Below are positions 24,248 to 32,888 of a stretch of DNA of 64,000 bases, in pieces. The notes beneath the pieces were generated by a model. That model had not been told where the DNA came from. It did not search any database and saw nothing but the letters and a program-made list of their open reading frames with translations. Position 1 is the stretch's first letter. Each line of letters starts with the position of its first letter. Origin of the DNA: Maritimibacter alkaliphilus (GTDB lineage Bacteria > Pseudomonadota > Alphaproteobacteria > Rhodobacterales > Rhodobacteraceae); the NCBI RefSeq assembly GCF_019801605.1, contig NZ_JAHVIT010000006.1, positions 62,001 to 126,000 on the forward strand, read 5' to 3'. The position numbers were made by a program, and so were the translations under genes.

Positions 24248-27200
24248 GGGCCCTCTCCCAGGGCGGCGGCGATGGAATTGCGGCGCGTGACCCAGAGGCC
24301 CGCCTCCGCCAGCCGGTGGAAGAGGTCACGCAGCGCGGCGAGGGCCTCGGGGTTGGCCCCGGCCATGAAGTCCACCACCTCCGCGCGGCCCAGGGTCGCG
24401 TCGAAATAGAGGTCGAAGAGATGCGGCGGCACGACCCCTGCCAGATGGGCGAAGGCGGCCAGATGCTCGGCGGTGGCGGTGATCTCGGACGCGCCGCGGA
24501 AGCCGTGCCGCATCATCCCCTCGGCCCAGCGGGGCGCGGCGGCGCGGGCCCGGACCACGCGGGCGATCTCCTCGGTCAGGCTGCGGGCACGGGGCCTGTC
24601 GGGCCGCGTCGCGTCGAGGTGATAGAGCGCGGGCTTCGCCGTCCCCAGCCGGGCGAGGGCCGCGGCGAAGCCCGCTTCGTGGGCGGCGTAGTCGGCAGCA
24701 AGCAGCAGGTCGCTTTCGGGCAGGTCCTGCGCATGGACGAAACTGTCGGCGCCGCGCAGGCGGGCCTCCAGCCCGGCGCGGTCGTCGCGCGCGATGCCGT
24801 CCGTGCCGATCGCCCAGCTGGAGGCGGCGATCCATGCCTCGCCCGCCGCCGCGCGGGCCGTGTCGGTGAAGCTGTCCAGCGTCCCGGTCATGCCGAGGCC
24901 ATAGTGCCCGGGCCGGGGGCCGAAGACCCGGGCGCCCGTGGTGCGATAGGGGTTGTCGGCGGGGTCTTCCTCCCGCTCCGCCAGCAGGGCGGCGCCGGTT
25001 TCGAAGAGCGTCGCGAGGCCGGGGAAGACATCGCGGAAGAGCCCCGACACCCGCAGCGTCACGTCGATCCGGGGCCGGTCCAGCAGCGCCATCGGCACCA
25101 CCTCGACCCCCGTCACCCGGCCAGAGGCCGCGTCCCGCACAGGCGCCAGACCGGCGAGATGCAGCGCCATGGCGAAGTCCTCGCCCGCGGTGCGCATTGT
25201 GGCGCTGCCCCAGAGGTCGACGACCAGCCCGCGCGGCCAGTCGCCGTGATCCTGCAGGTGCCGGCGCAGCAGTTCCTCGGCCAGTTTCACCCCCTGCGCA
25301 TGGGCGGCGGCGGTGGGCACCGCGCGGGGATCGACCGCATAGAGGTTGCGCCCGGTGGGCAGCACGTCGGAGCGCCCGCGCGCCGGGCTGCCGGAGGGCC
25401 CGGGGGCCACGGCCTGCCCCGAGAGCGCGCGCAGCAGGCCGGCACGTTCCTGCGCGCCGCAGGCCCCGCGTCCCAGCACGTGGAGCCCGTCGCCATACTG
25501 GCTTTCCTTGATGTCGCAGACGAAACTGTCGATCCGCGGGATCGCCTCGGCGGCACTGGCGGCTTCGGGGATGTCCAGATCGGCCTCGACACCCGCGGCC
25601 CGTGCCTCGGCCCGGATCGCGCCGATCAGCCGGTCGCGCCGCGCAGGATCCAGCCCATCGGCAGTGGCATATTCGTCGAGCAGCCGTTCGAGCGTGAGCA
25701 GCGCCTCGGGCACCTCTGCCTCGACCAGCGGCGGGGGCAGGTGGCCGAGGGTCAGCGCCCCGATCCGCCGCTTGGCCTGGGCCGCCTCGCCGGGGTCGTT
25801 GACGATGAAGGGATAGATGACGGGCAGGTCGCCGGTCAGCGCCTCGGGCCAGCAGGTGGCAGAGAGCGCGACGGATTTGCCTGGCAGCCATTCCAGCGTG
25901 CCATGGGCCCCCATGTGGATCATGGCGTGGAGCCCCTGCGCGTGGAGCCAGAGGTAGAAGGCGACGTAAGCATGACGCGGTACGCGGCCGAGGTCGTGGT
26001 AGGCCTCCTCCCGGTCCCGCATCCCGGCCCGTTCCGGTTGCAGCGCCACCAGCATGGCCCCGCAGCGGTGCGCGTGGAAGTGGAAGGCGCCGTCGTGGCA
26101 GGCGGGGTCGTCCTCGGGCGCGCCCCAGGTGGCGGCGAGCACGTCGCGCAGTGCCTGCGGCAGGCGGGCGAGGGCGGTGCGGTAGGCCTCGAGCGGCCAG
26201 CTGAGGGTCTCCGCGGTCAGGGTCTCTGCGAGCGGGCCGGCGTCGGGGGTGCCTGTCGCATAGCCCGCGGCGGCGAGGTCGGCGCGCAGAGCCTCGGCCG
26301 AGGCGAGCGCATCGAGGCCGACCGCATGGGCCATCTGGTGCCCGCGCCCGGGATAGGTCGAGAGCACCATGGCAAGCTGCCGCTCGGCGGCGGGGGTCTC
26401 GGCCAGGCGGAGCCAGCCCGCGACGCGGGACACCGCGGCCTCGATCCGCGCAGGCTCGGCCCGGTGGGCGAAGCGGGCATATTGCAGATCGGGATCACGC
26501 CGCCCCGGCGACTTGAACGAGACGACGCCCGCGAAGAGACGACCGTCCACCTCCGGCAGGACGACGTGCATCGCCAGATCGGAGGGCGAGAGGCCGCGGT
26601 CGGAGCCGTGCCAGTCGCGCCGCCGGGCGGTGGAGAGCGCGACCTGGAACACCGGGCGGGAGAGGCCGTCGAAGGGCGTGGCCCCCCTGTCGTCCCGGGC
26701 CGAGAAGGCGGTGGCGTTGACAACCGCCCGGGGCGCGGTACGCGTGAAGTGGGGGCGCAGCCAGTCGGTGAGGCCGGGGGCCTTCAGCGAGGGGGCGAAG
26801 AGCCCGCAGGCGGCGATCCCCCGGTCCCGGAAGGCCCGGATCAGCGCATCGACTGGCGCGGTGTCGGCGGCGGTCAGGTAGCTGCGATAGAAGGAGACCA
26901 GCACGCAGCCCGCCTGCGGGGGCGCGGGGATCACGCCGTGATCCGGATCGTAGAACCCCATCTCGGGCACGCGCTTGTCGCCGGGCACCGGCCCCGCGTA
27001 GAGGCCGGAGGCGAGGGCGAGCTGGGCCAGGGCCGCCTGTGCCGCGACCGCGCCGCCCGCATCGCAGAGGTCCTGCAACCGCCGCAGGGTCGAGACCGGC
27101 AGGGTCGAGACCGCATCCAGCGCCGGATCGGGACGTCCGTCGGCGGGCAGCACGGCAAGGGCGATCCCCTGCCGCCGGGCGAGGTCCTGCACCGAGGCCA

Positions 27201-27489
27201 GCCCGTAGGGCCAATAGGCCTCGCCGCCGATCAGCCGGATCAGGATCGCCCGCGCCCCGGTGAGCGTCCGCTCGACATAGGTGTCGACCGAGACCGGGTG
27301 CTTCAGCGCCACGAGGTTCTGGAGCCGCAGCGAGGGCAGCGCCCCCGCAGACCGATGCCAGCCCGCCGCGAAGGCCCCGAGGTCGCTGTCCGAGAAGGAC
27401 AGGACGATCAGCTCCGCCGGGTCCTGCCCGGGATCGAAGGGGGCCTCGGCCGAGTCGAGCCCCCGGCTGTCGCGGAAGATGACGTGCAT
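24244..27489 (-). CDS. cobN: Aerobic cobaltochelatase large subunit CobN
   Basis: At 1081 residues this is the largest gene of the window. It has CobN/magnesium-chelatase-H-type features: HAQGLHAMIHMGAHGTLEWLPGKSVALS near residue 520 and the C-terminal RHGFRGASEITATAEHL. CobN binds hydrogenobyrinic acid a,c-diamide and inserts cobalt with CobS and CobT using ATP. It is shorter than the 1275-residue enzyme of Pseudomonas denitrificans, with no visible break. cobS and cobT are not in this window. The gene starts seven bases after cobW. Confidence 0.95.
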   Translation of the reverse strand: MHVIFRDSRGLDSAEAPFDPGQDPAELIVLSFSDSDLGAFAAGWHRSAGALPSLRLQNLVALKHPVSVDTYVERTLTGARAILIRLIGGEAYWPYGLASVQDLARRQGIALAVLPADGRPDPALDAVSTLPVSTLRRLQDLCDAGGAVAAQAALAQLALASGLYAGPVPGDKRVPEMGFYDPDHGVIPAPPQAGCVLVSFYRSYLTAADTAPVDALIRAFRDRGIAACGLFAPSLKAPGLTDWLRPHFTRTAPRAVVNATAFSARDDRGATPFDGLSRPVFQVALSTARRRDWHGSDRGLSPSDLAMHVVLPEVDGRLFAGVVSFKSPGRRDPDLQYARFAHRAEPARIEAAVSRVAGWLRLAETPAAERQLAMVLSTYPGRGHQMAHAVGLDALASAEALRADLAAAGYATGTPDAGPLAETLTAETLSWPLEAYRTALARLPQALRDVLAATWGAPEDDPACHDGAFHFHAHRCGAMLVALQPERAGMRDREEAYHDLGRVPRHAYVAFYLWLHAQGLHAMIHMGAHGTLEWLPGKSVALSATCWPEALTGDLPVIYPFIVNDPGEAAQAKRRIGALTLGHLPPPLVEAEVPEALLTLERLLDEYATADGLDPARRDRLIGAIRAEARAAGVEADLDIPEAASAAEAIPRIDSFVCDIKESQYGDGLHVLGRGACGAQERAGLLRALSGQAVAPGPSGSPARGRSDVLPTGRNLYAVDPRAVPTAAAHAQGVKLAEELLRRHLQDHGDWPRGLVVDLWGSATMRTAGEDFAMALHLAGLAPVRDAASGRVTGVEVVPMALLDRPRIDVTLRVSGLFRDVFPGLATLFETGAALLAEREEDPADNPYRTTGARVFGPRPGHYGLGMTGTLDSFTDTARAAAGEAWIAASSWAIGTDGIARDDRAGLEARLRGADSFVHAQDLPESDLLLAADYAAHEAGFAAALARLGTAKPALYHLDATRPDRPRARSLTEEIARVVRARAAAPRWAEGMMRHGFRGASEITATAEHLAAFAHLAGVVPPHLFDLYFDATLGRAEVVDFMAGANPEALAALRDLFHRLAEAGLWVTRRNSIAAALGEGP

Positions 27490-27496
27490 GGTGCGC

Positions 27497-28531
27497 TCAG
27501 CCCGCCAGCACGGCCCGGATCGCCTCCGGGTCGATGTGATCGTGCTCGGCGATCACCACCAGCTGCGAGGCGCGGGGCTGATCGCCCCAGGGCCGGTCGA
27601 ACTGGTGGCGCACCCGCTCGCCCACGGCCTGCACCAGCAGCCGCATCGGGCGGCCGGTCACCGCCACGTGACCCTTCACCCGCAGGATGTCCTGCTCGCG
27701 GGCAAGGCGCTGGATGCGGGCGGTCAGGTCGGCGGGATCGGCGACCTCGGGCAGCGCGATGACGATGCTGTCGAAATCCTCGTGCTCGTGGTCGTCGTGG
27801 CCGTCGTGGTGGCTGGGCCGCGCGGCGAGGTTATCCTCGGCCGCCGCGTTCAGCCCGAGGATCACGCGCGCATCCACCGCGCCCTCGGTCACCGCGAGGA
27901 TCGGCACGCGGCGCGGCAGCTCTGCCTCGATCGCGGCTTTCGCGGCGATGACACCGGCCTCTCCGGCAAGGTCGGCCTTGGTCAGCAGCACGATGTCGGC
28001 GCAGGCGATCTGGTCCTCGAAGACCTCCGAGAGCGGGGTTTCGTGGTCCAGCTCCTCGTCCGCAAGGCGCTGCGCCTCGACCGCGGCGGGATCGGGGGCA
28101 AAGCGCCCGGCGGCCACCGCCTCGGCATCGGCGAGGGCGATGACCCCGTCCACGGTGATGCGCGAGCGGATCGCAGGCCAGTCGAAGGCCTTCAGCAGCG
28201 GCTTGGGCAGGGCCAGCCCGGAGGTTTCGATCAGGATGTGATCGGGCCGCTCCTCCAGCGCCATCAGCGCCTCGATCGTGGGGATGAAATCCTCTGCCAC
28301 GGTGCAGCAGATGCAGCCGTTCGCCAGTTCGACGATATTGCCGGCGGGGCAGTTTTCGTCGGCGCAGGACTTCAGGATATCGCCATCGACGCCGACGGTG
28401 CCGAACTCGTTGACGAGGATCGCCAGCCGCTTGCCCTGCGGGTTCTGCATCAGCTGGCGGATCAGCGTGGTCTTGCCCGCGCCGAGGAAGCCGGTGATCA
28501 CGGTCACGGGGGTCTTGGTCAGGTCGGTCAT
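27497..28531 (-). CDS. cobW: Cobalamin biosynthesis GTPase CobW (COG0523 metallochaperone)
   Basis: This 344-residue G3E GTPase has the P-loop GFLGAGKTT (residues 14-22), the zinc/cobalt-binding CICC motif at 73-76, and the NKxD-like TKAD motif. A His/Asp-rich run, HHDGHDDHEHED at 241-252, probably binds metal. CobW is thought to deliver cobalt to CobNST. Its position next to cobN and one base after the DUF1636 gene supports this. The start is at ATG 28531. Confidence 0.95.
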   Translation of the reverse strand: MTDLTKTPVTVITGFLGAGKTTLIRQLMQNPQGKRLAILVNEFGTVGVDGDILKSCADENCPAGNIVELANGCICCTVAEDFIPTIEALMALEERPDHILIETSGLALPKPLLKAFDWPAIRSRITVDGVIALADAEAVAAGRFAPDPAAVEAQRLADEELDHETPLSEVFEDQIACADIVLLTKADLAGEAGVIAAKAAIEAELPRRVPILAVTEGAVDARVILGLNAAAEDNLAARPSHHDGHDDHEHEDFDSIVIALPEVADPADLTARIQRLAREQDILRVKGHVAVTGRPMRLLVQAVGERVRHQFDRPWGDQPRASQLVVIAEHDHIDPEAIRAVLAG

Positions 28532-28532
28532 G

Positions 28533-28889
28533 TCAGCTCTCCAGTGGGGGAATGCGCGCGAGGCTCTGCTTGCGGAAGATCACCGGGCGCTCGCGCCACG
28601 GCACGATGCCGGTCTCGCTTGCGGCATAGAGACCGGCGCCGCGCAGGATCTCGGACACGTCCTCCTCGGTCAGGCGGCCATAGACGTAGGACCACGCCCC
28701 CGGCTTGCTGAGCGCGAGGTTGCACCCGTGATCGCAGGCCGAGAGGCAGTCGGCGGCGCGGATCGTGACGCCCTCGGGCGCGCCCGCCGCGACGAGGGCG
28801 CGGTGCAGGCGGGTCCCGGGACAATCGGTGCCCTCAGGAACGGGCTGCCCGGCGCGGCAGGTGGTGCAGACGTGAAGGACGGCTGTCAT
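28533..28889 (-). CDS. DUF1636 family protein, first gene of the cob operon
   Basis: The 118-residue product carries a cysteine arrangement typical of DUF1636 and thioredoxin-like 2Fe-2S ferredoxins: Cys8 and Cys11 (CTTC) plus Cys48, Cys52 and Cys56 (CLSACDHGC). It probably binds an iron-sulfur cluster or another metal. It is the first gene after the cobalamin riboswitch and ends one base before cobW, so it should be controlled by B12 and act in the same pathway. ATG 28889 is chosen because the conserved part begins there. Function unknown; a cobalt- or electron-delivery role is plausible. Confidence 0.85.
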   Translation of the reverse strand: MTAVLHVCTTCRAGQPVPEGTDCPGTRLHRALVAAGAPEGVTIRAADCLSACDHGCNLALSKPGAWSYVYGRLTEEDVSEILRGAGLYAASETGIVPWRERPVIFRKQSLARIPPLES

Positions 28890-29261
28890 GGCCTTCTCCC
28901 GGTTCAGCGCACGGGACGGCCGACGGCACGGACCGGGTGTACGGGTCCGCTCTCCGAAGACCACGGCACACCCCGTCCGCACGTTTCAGTTCAGGCAGTG
29001 GCAGGTCTCCCGGCTTGCGGATATCGGGTCGGGCAGGGCCAGACCCGGCGCTCTGCCCGCCTTCCCGAACCTCTCGGCCAGTGACATGGGGCAGACCTTT
29101 CCGGTCACGGTCGCGGGGGCGGCTGCGCTTCAGAGCCACGACGCGGCGCGCGTCGCATCTCCTGTCGCATTCCCTTTTCACCTGTCCTAAGACAGGCACC
29201 AGCGCCTATGCAGCCGTAGTCGGCCAGCGGGTGCGTCCTGTCAAGGAAAAGGAGAGAGCCG
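28890..29261. other. Divergent control region between cob operon and cobO
   Basis: This 372-base gap holds the cobalamin riboswitch of the - strand operon and the promoter and ribosome-binding site (AAAAGGAGAG) of cobO on +. A perfect hairpin CCTGTC-ctaa-GACAGG at 29182-29197 lies near the 5' end of the riboswitch. Confidence 0.75.
28990..29197 (-). ncRNA. Cobalamin riboswitch controlling DUF1636-cobW-cobN operon
   Basis: Read on the - strand, the leader contains GGTGAAAAGGGAA at the 5' end, the GCCCCCGCGACCGTGA core segment, GGGAAGGCGGGC, and the B12 box AAGCCGGGAGACCTGCC at 29000-29016. These are the ordered conserved blocks of the cobalamin riboswitch. It lies about 100 bases upstream of the DUF1636 start, so adenosylcobalamin should lower expression of the cob operon. 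Confidence 0.93.
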
Positions 29262-29915
29262 ATGTCCGACACGGGCGAGATCCCCCCCGAGACCGAGGCC
29301 ACGGCCGACACCGACGAACAGGCCCGGCACGCGGCCAAGATGGCCAAGAAGAAGGCCGCCCGCGACCGGATGATGGCCAAGAAATCCGGCGAGAAGGGTC
29401 TGGTGATCGTCCACACGGGGACCGGCAAGGGCAAGTCCTCCTCGGGCTTCGGGATGATCCTGCGCTGCATCGCCCACGAGATGCCCTGCGCCGTGGTGCA
29501 GTTCATCAAGGGCGCGTGGGACACCGGCGAACGGCGGCTGATCGAGGCGCATTTCGGCGCGCTCTGCCAGTTCCACGCCATGGGCGAGGGCTTCACCTGG
29601 GAGACGCAGGACAAGGCGCGCGACATCGCCGCCGCCCGTGCGGGCTGGGAGAAGGCCAAGGAGCTGATCCGCGACCCCGAGATCCGGTTCGTCCTGCTGG
29701 ACGAGATCAACATCGCGCTGCGGTACGACTACCTCGACATCGACGAGGTGGTGACCTTCCTGCGCGAGGAAAAGCCCGAGATGACCCATGTCTGTCTCAC
29801 CGGTCGCCACGCCAAGGAGCCGCTGATCGAGGCCGCCGATCTGGTCACCGAGATGAGCCTCGTGAAGCATCCCTTCCGCTCCGGCATCAAGGGCCAGCCC
29901 GGCGTCGAATTCTGA
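29262..29915 (+). CDS. cobO: Cob(I)yrinic acid a,c-diamide adenosyltransferase CobO
   Basis: The 217-residue enzyme adenosylates the cobalt of cob(I)yrinic acid diamide using ATP. The P-loop HTGTGKGKSS is at residues 51-60, followed by the family motifs FIKGAWDTGE and VLLDEINIALRY. The first 45 residues are rich in Lys, Ala and Asp and look like a flexible extension. It is divergent from the cob operon and convergent with cbiO. AAAAGGAGAG precedes the ATG. Confidence 0.95.
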   Translation: MSDTGEIPPETEATADTDEQARHAAKMAKKKAARDRMMAKKSGEKGLVIVHTGTGKGKSSSGFGMILRCIAHEMPCAVVQFIKGAWDTGERRLIEAHFGALCQFHAMGEGFTWETQDKARDIAAARAGWEKAKELIRDPEIRFVLLDEINIALRYDYLDIDEVVTFLREEKPEMTHVCLTGRHAKEPLIEAADLVTEMSLVKHPFRSGIKGQPGVEF

Positions 29916-29926
29916 CAGTCGAAGTC

Positions 29927-29967
29927 TGACCCGGGGCCCCTGCGCCGTCCCGATCGGCCCCGGTCAG
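29927..29967. terminator. Inverted repeat between cobO and cbiO
   Basis: TGACCCGGGGCC pairs, with one mismatch, with GGCCCCGGTCA across a 16- to 17-base loop. It spans the short gap between two convergent genes and includes the cbiO stop, so it could end transcripts from both sides. The lack of a T-run keeps confidence low. Confidence 0.35.
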
Positions 29968-30800
29968 CCCCCGAGGAGGGCGAGGAACCCCTCCGCCGTG
30001 CGGGGCAGCGGCGCCTCCTTCGGCAGCAGCCCGCGGGCGCGGGCCCCCTGCCAGAGCTCCATCAGAAGCGGCGGCTTCAGCCCGGCTTCGGCCAGCAGAT
30101 CGGGGGCGGAGAGGATGGCCTCCGCCGGGCCCTGCGCAGCCACCCGGCCCGCCCGGAAGAGCGCCACGTCCTCTGCCAGCGTCAGGGCGAGGTCGATGTC
30201 GTGGGTCGAGAAGACCAGCGTCATTCCTGCCGCCGCCAGCTGGTCCAGCAGGGCGATGAGCTGCTCCGTCCCGCCCCGGTCGAGCCCGGCGGTCGGCTCG
30301 TCCAGCAGCAGGACATCGGGGCGCATCGCGACGGCCCCGGCAATCGCGACGCGTTTCTTCTGCCCGCCGGAGAGCATATGCGTCGGCCGGTCCGCCAGAT
30401 CCGCGATGCCGAGCGCCTCCAGCGCCTCCGTCACCCGCTGCGCCGCCTCGGCCTCGCTCAGCCCCATGTTGAGCGGCCCGAAGGAGACATCCTCGGCCAC
30501 CGTCGCGGCGAAGATCTGGTCATCCGCATCCTGAAGCACGAGGGCCACGCGGCTGCGCCATGCGATCAGGCCCCGGCGGCGGTAGTCTCCGGGCCGGCCT
30601 GCCAGCGAGACGGTGCCCCGTGCTGGCCGCAGCGTGCCGTTCAGGTGCAGCAGCAGCGTCGATTTCCCTGCACCGTTCGGCCCGAGGATCGCCAGCCTGC
30701 GCCCGCGCGCGATGCTGAGGTCGAGCCCGGCCAGTGCCTCGGCCCCGCCGGGATAGGCATAGTGCAGCCCCTCGACGCGGAGCAGCGCGCTCATATCCAC
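29964..30800 (-). CDS. cbiO: Cobalt ECF-type ABC transporter ATP-binding protein CbiO
   Basis: The 278-residue ATPase has Walker A GPNGAGKST at residues 40-48, the signature LSGGQKKRVAIAGA, and Walker B LLLDEPTAGLD. It powers the CbiMNQ cobalt uptake complex in the inner membrane. The start is either 30800 or two codons later; both overlap or abut the cbiQ end at 30791. It closes the cbiMNQO operon. Confidence 0.94.
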   Translation of the reverse strand: MDMSALLRVEGLHYAYPGGAEALAGLDLSIARGRRLAILGPNGAGKSTLLLHLNGTLRPARGTVSLAGRPGDYRRRGLIAWRSRVALVLQDADDQIFAATVAEDVSFGPLNMGLSEAEAAQRVTEALEALGIADLADRPTHMLSGGQKKRVAIAGAVAMRPDVLLLDEPTAGLDRGGTEQLIALLDQLAAAGMTLVFSTHDIDLALTLAEDVALFRAGRVAAQGPAEAILSAPDLLAEAGLKPPLLMELWQGARARGLLPKEAPLPRTAEGFLALLGG

Positions 30801-31525
30801 CCCGCCACGAGGACGGTGGCCCCCTGCAGGGCGAGCACCGCCGCCAGCACGCCGCGCGAGGCGCGCGGGGTGGGGGCGAGCACCCGCATCTCGCCTTGCC
30901 AGCCCCGTGCCGCCAGCCCCTGCTCCAGCCGTCGCGCCCGGGCCATGGCCCGGGGCAGCAGTGCCGCGATCAGCAGCGCGGTGGAGCGCAGCCAGCGCGC
31001 GCGGCTCGCATGGCCCAGACGGGCCCGCTGGGCATGGGCCATGGCCCGGGCCTCCTCGGCCAGAAGGAAGGTGAAGCGGTAGGTCAGCAGGGTGATCTCG
31101 ACGATCTCGGCGGGCAGGTGCAGCCGCCGCAGCCCGCCGATCAATGCCGCCGCCGGCGTGGTGAGGGCGAGGAACAGAAGGCAGGAGGTGGCCGCCGCCG
31201 CCCGCAGGCAGAGGAGCGCGGCCTGATGCAGCCCGGCGCGGTTCAGCGCCATTCCGTCGGGTCCCAGCTGCACCGCGAGGGCGAGCGCCCCGCAGCCGAG
31301 GAAGCCGAGCGGCAGCGCCGCCGCCGCAAGCCAGAGCCGCAGCGGCACCCGCGCGCCGAGGAAGGTGATCGCCAGCATGACGGCGCCGCTGAGCGCGGCC
31401 CCGGGCCAGGGCGGCAGGCTGACGGAGAGTGCGAGGAAGCCCAGCCCGATCAGCGCCTTCTCCGCGAGGGGACGATGCCGCCAGCGGTTCACGCTGGCAG
31501 CCCGGTCGAAGGTGGTCATCGACAT
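30791..31525 (-). CDS. cbiQ: Cobalt ECF transporter T component CbiQ
   Basis: A 244-residue membrane protein with about five hydrophobic segments and the coupling-helix motif RARRLEQGLAARG, in which the A-x-x-x-R-G element docks on the ATPase. ATG 31525 lies one base after the cbiN stop; the frame reading further upstream overlaps cbiN and is not needed. It links CbiM to CbiO. Confidence 0.92.
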   Translation of the reverse strand: MSMTTFDRAASVNRWRHRPLAEKALIGLGFLALSVSLPPWPGAALSGAVMLAITFLGARVPLRLWLAAAALPLGFLGCGALALAVQLGPDGMALNRAGLHQAALLCLRAAAATSCLLFLALTTPAAALIGGLRRLHLPAEIVEITLLTYRFTFLLAEEARAMAHAQRARLGHASRARWLRSTALLIAALLPRAMARARRLEQGLAARGWQGEMRVLAPTPRASRGVLAAVLALQGATVLVAGWI

Positions 31526-31526
31526 G

Positions 31527-31799
31527 TCAGTCGCGCGCCTCTCGGCGGCCCCGGGCGCGCCCGATGGCATAGCCGATGACCAGCGCCCCGAGCGCAGCCT
31601 GAAGCGAGAAGAAGAGGCTTTCGATCTCGCCGCTCGGCGGCTCCCAGATCGGATCGAACCACGGGGTGAAGCCCTCGCGGGTCTCGATCAGGGCGGCGGC
31701 CTCGCCATCGGCCCCGGAGAATTCGCCGCCCATGAGCAGTGGCACAACAACGATCAGCGCGACACAGGCGAGCATCCAGACAGAACGTTTCGACATCAT
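31527..31799 (-). CDS. cbiN: Cobalt transport accessory protein CbiN
   Basis: This 90-residue protein has two membrane helices (about residues 7-23 and 65-82) flanking a periplasmic loop with [24 protein letters not shown], the CbiN signature. CbiN is needed for metal loading of CbiM. Its ATG overlaps the cbiM stop by four bases. Confidence 0.92.
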   Translation of the reverse strand: MMSKRSVWMLACVALIVVVPLLMGGEFSGADGEAAALIETREGFTPWFDPIWEPPSGEIESLFFSLQAALGALVIGYAIGRARGRREARD

Positions 31800-32464
31800 T
31801 TCACCTCCCCCGCGAGGGTCGCGATCCGCTGCCCGTCCCGGACCCGGCCCGACAGCGCCTCGATCACCACGACGGTCAGCAGCCCTTCGGCCACGGCCAG
31901 CGGCACCTGCGTGACCGCGAAGATCGCGCCGAACTTCAGCGCGGCGCCCATGAAGCCCGACACCGGGTCGGGATAGGCGAGCGCCAGTTGCAGCGAGGTC
32001 ACCACGTAGGTCGCAAGGTTGCCGAGCGTCGCGGCGAGGAAGACCGAGGCCGCGAAGCCAAGCCCGGCCCGCCCGGCGAGCCGCCAGCTGCCCCAGGCGA
32101 CCCAGGGCCCCACGATCGCCATGGAGAAGGCATTCGCCCCCAGCGTGGTCAGCCCGCCGTGGGCCAGCAGCAGCGCCTGGAACAGAAGGACGATCACCCC
32201 CAGCACCGCCATCACCGGCGGCCCGAAGACGATCGCCCCCAGCCCTGTCCCGGTGGGATGCGAGCAGGACCCGGTCACCGAGGGGATCTTCAGGGCCGAG
32301 AGAACGAAGGCGAAGGCGCCGGAGGCGGCGAGCGTCATCCGCGCCTCGGGGCGCTCCGCGACGAGGCGGCGCAGGCGGCGGGCGCCCAGCACCACGAACG
32401 GGGCCGAGACGGCGTACCAGCCGACGGCATGGGTCACGGGCAGAAAGCCCTCCATGATGTGCAT
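31796..32464 (-). CDS. cbiM: Cobalt ECF transporter S component CbiM
   Basis: The 222-residue substrate-binding membrane protein begins MHIMEGFLP, in which the N-terminal Met-His and following residues supply metal ligands in CbiM/NikM. A second ligand histidine lies in [15 protein letters not shown] 32464 is preferred over one five codons upstream because the ligand His must be residue 2, and AAGGAA lies in front. It is the first gene after the second cobalamin riboswitch. Confidence 0.94.
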   Translation of the reverse strand: MHIMEGFLPVTHAVGWYAVSAPFVVLGARRLRRLVAERPEARMTLAASGAFAFVLSALKIPSVTGSCSHPTGTGLGAIVFGPPVMAVLGVIVLLFQALLLAHGGLTTLGANAFSMAIVGPWVAWGSWRLAGRAGLGFAASVFLAATLGNLATYVVTSLQLALAYPDPVSGFMGAALKFGAIFAVTQVPLAVAEGLLTVVVIEALSGRVRDGQRIATLAGEVK

Positions 32465-32888
32465 GTCATTCCTTTCCACATCGGACGCGCTGCTATCGAG
32501 AGACCCGGAGACACCCCGCCCCGGACGGCTTGCAGCGCAAGAGCGATGGCAGGTCTCCTGACTTGCGGGTCATTGCGCCCCGGTCGCCTTCCCGGCTCAT
32601 GCCCCTGTGGAACAGGGCAGCCAGTGGCATCGGACCGGGGTCTCGCCGCTCACAGTTGCGGGGGCAGTCACGGATTCGGCCCCTTTTGGGTAATCCTCAC
32701 CGTGTTCCCTTTTCATCCCGTGGCTTGGGAACCATCCCGGGCAGGTAAGCGGCGGGCGGGCCTCCTGTCAATCATGGCAGGACCGGAGCGCGGTGGGCCC
32801 GGAGTGCCGGACGCCACGCCGTTCACCATTGCTCGGCCCGGTGCAGCTGGTGCTTGCCAGAGCCCTGCGTCAGGCAAATACTCGGGTC
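32465..32888. other. Control region between cbiM and Na/Pi cotransporter genes
   Basis: No gene is seen in these 424 bases. They hold the cobalamin riboswitch of cbiMNQO (- strand) and the presumed promoter of the + strand Na/Pi-like gene at 32889. Confidence 0.7.
32541..32729 (-). ncRNA. Cobalamin riboswitch controlling cbiMNQO
   Basis: On the - strand the leader shows ATGAAAAGGGAACACGGTG, then CTGCCCCCGCAACTGTGA, GCCGGGAAGGCGACC, and the B12 box AAGTCAGGAGACCTGCC at 32548-32564. All conserved blocks of the cobalamin class are present in order and close to consensus. It ends about 75 bases before the cbiM start, so cobalt import should fall when B12 is plentiful. Confidence 0.95.

Noticed and set aside
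24316-27762. Very long open frame (1148 codons) on + opposite cobN
   Set aside because: It mirrors cobN in a GC-rich genome where antisense frames stay open by codon bias. The product is Gly/Arg/His-rich with no family pattern, while the - strand has a full CobN.
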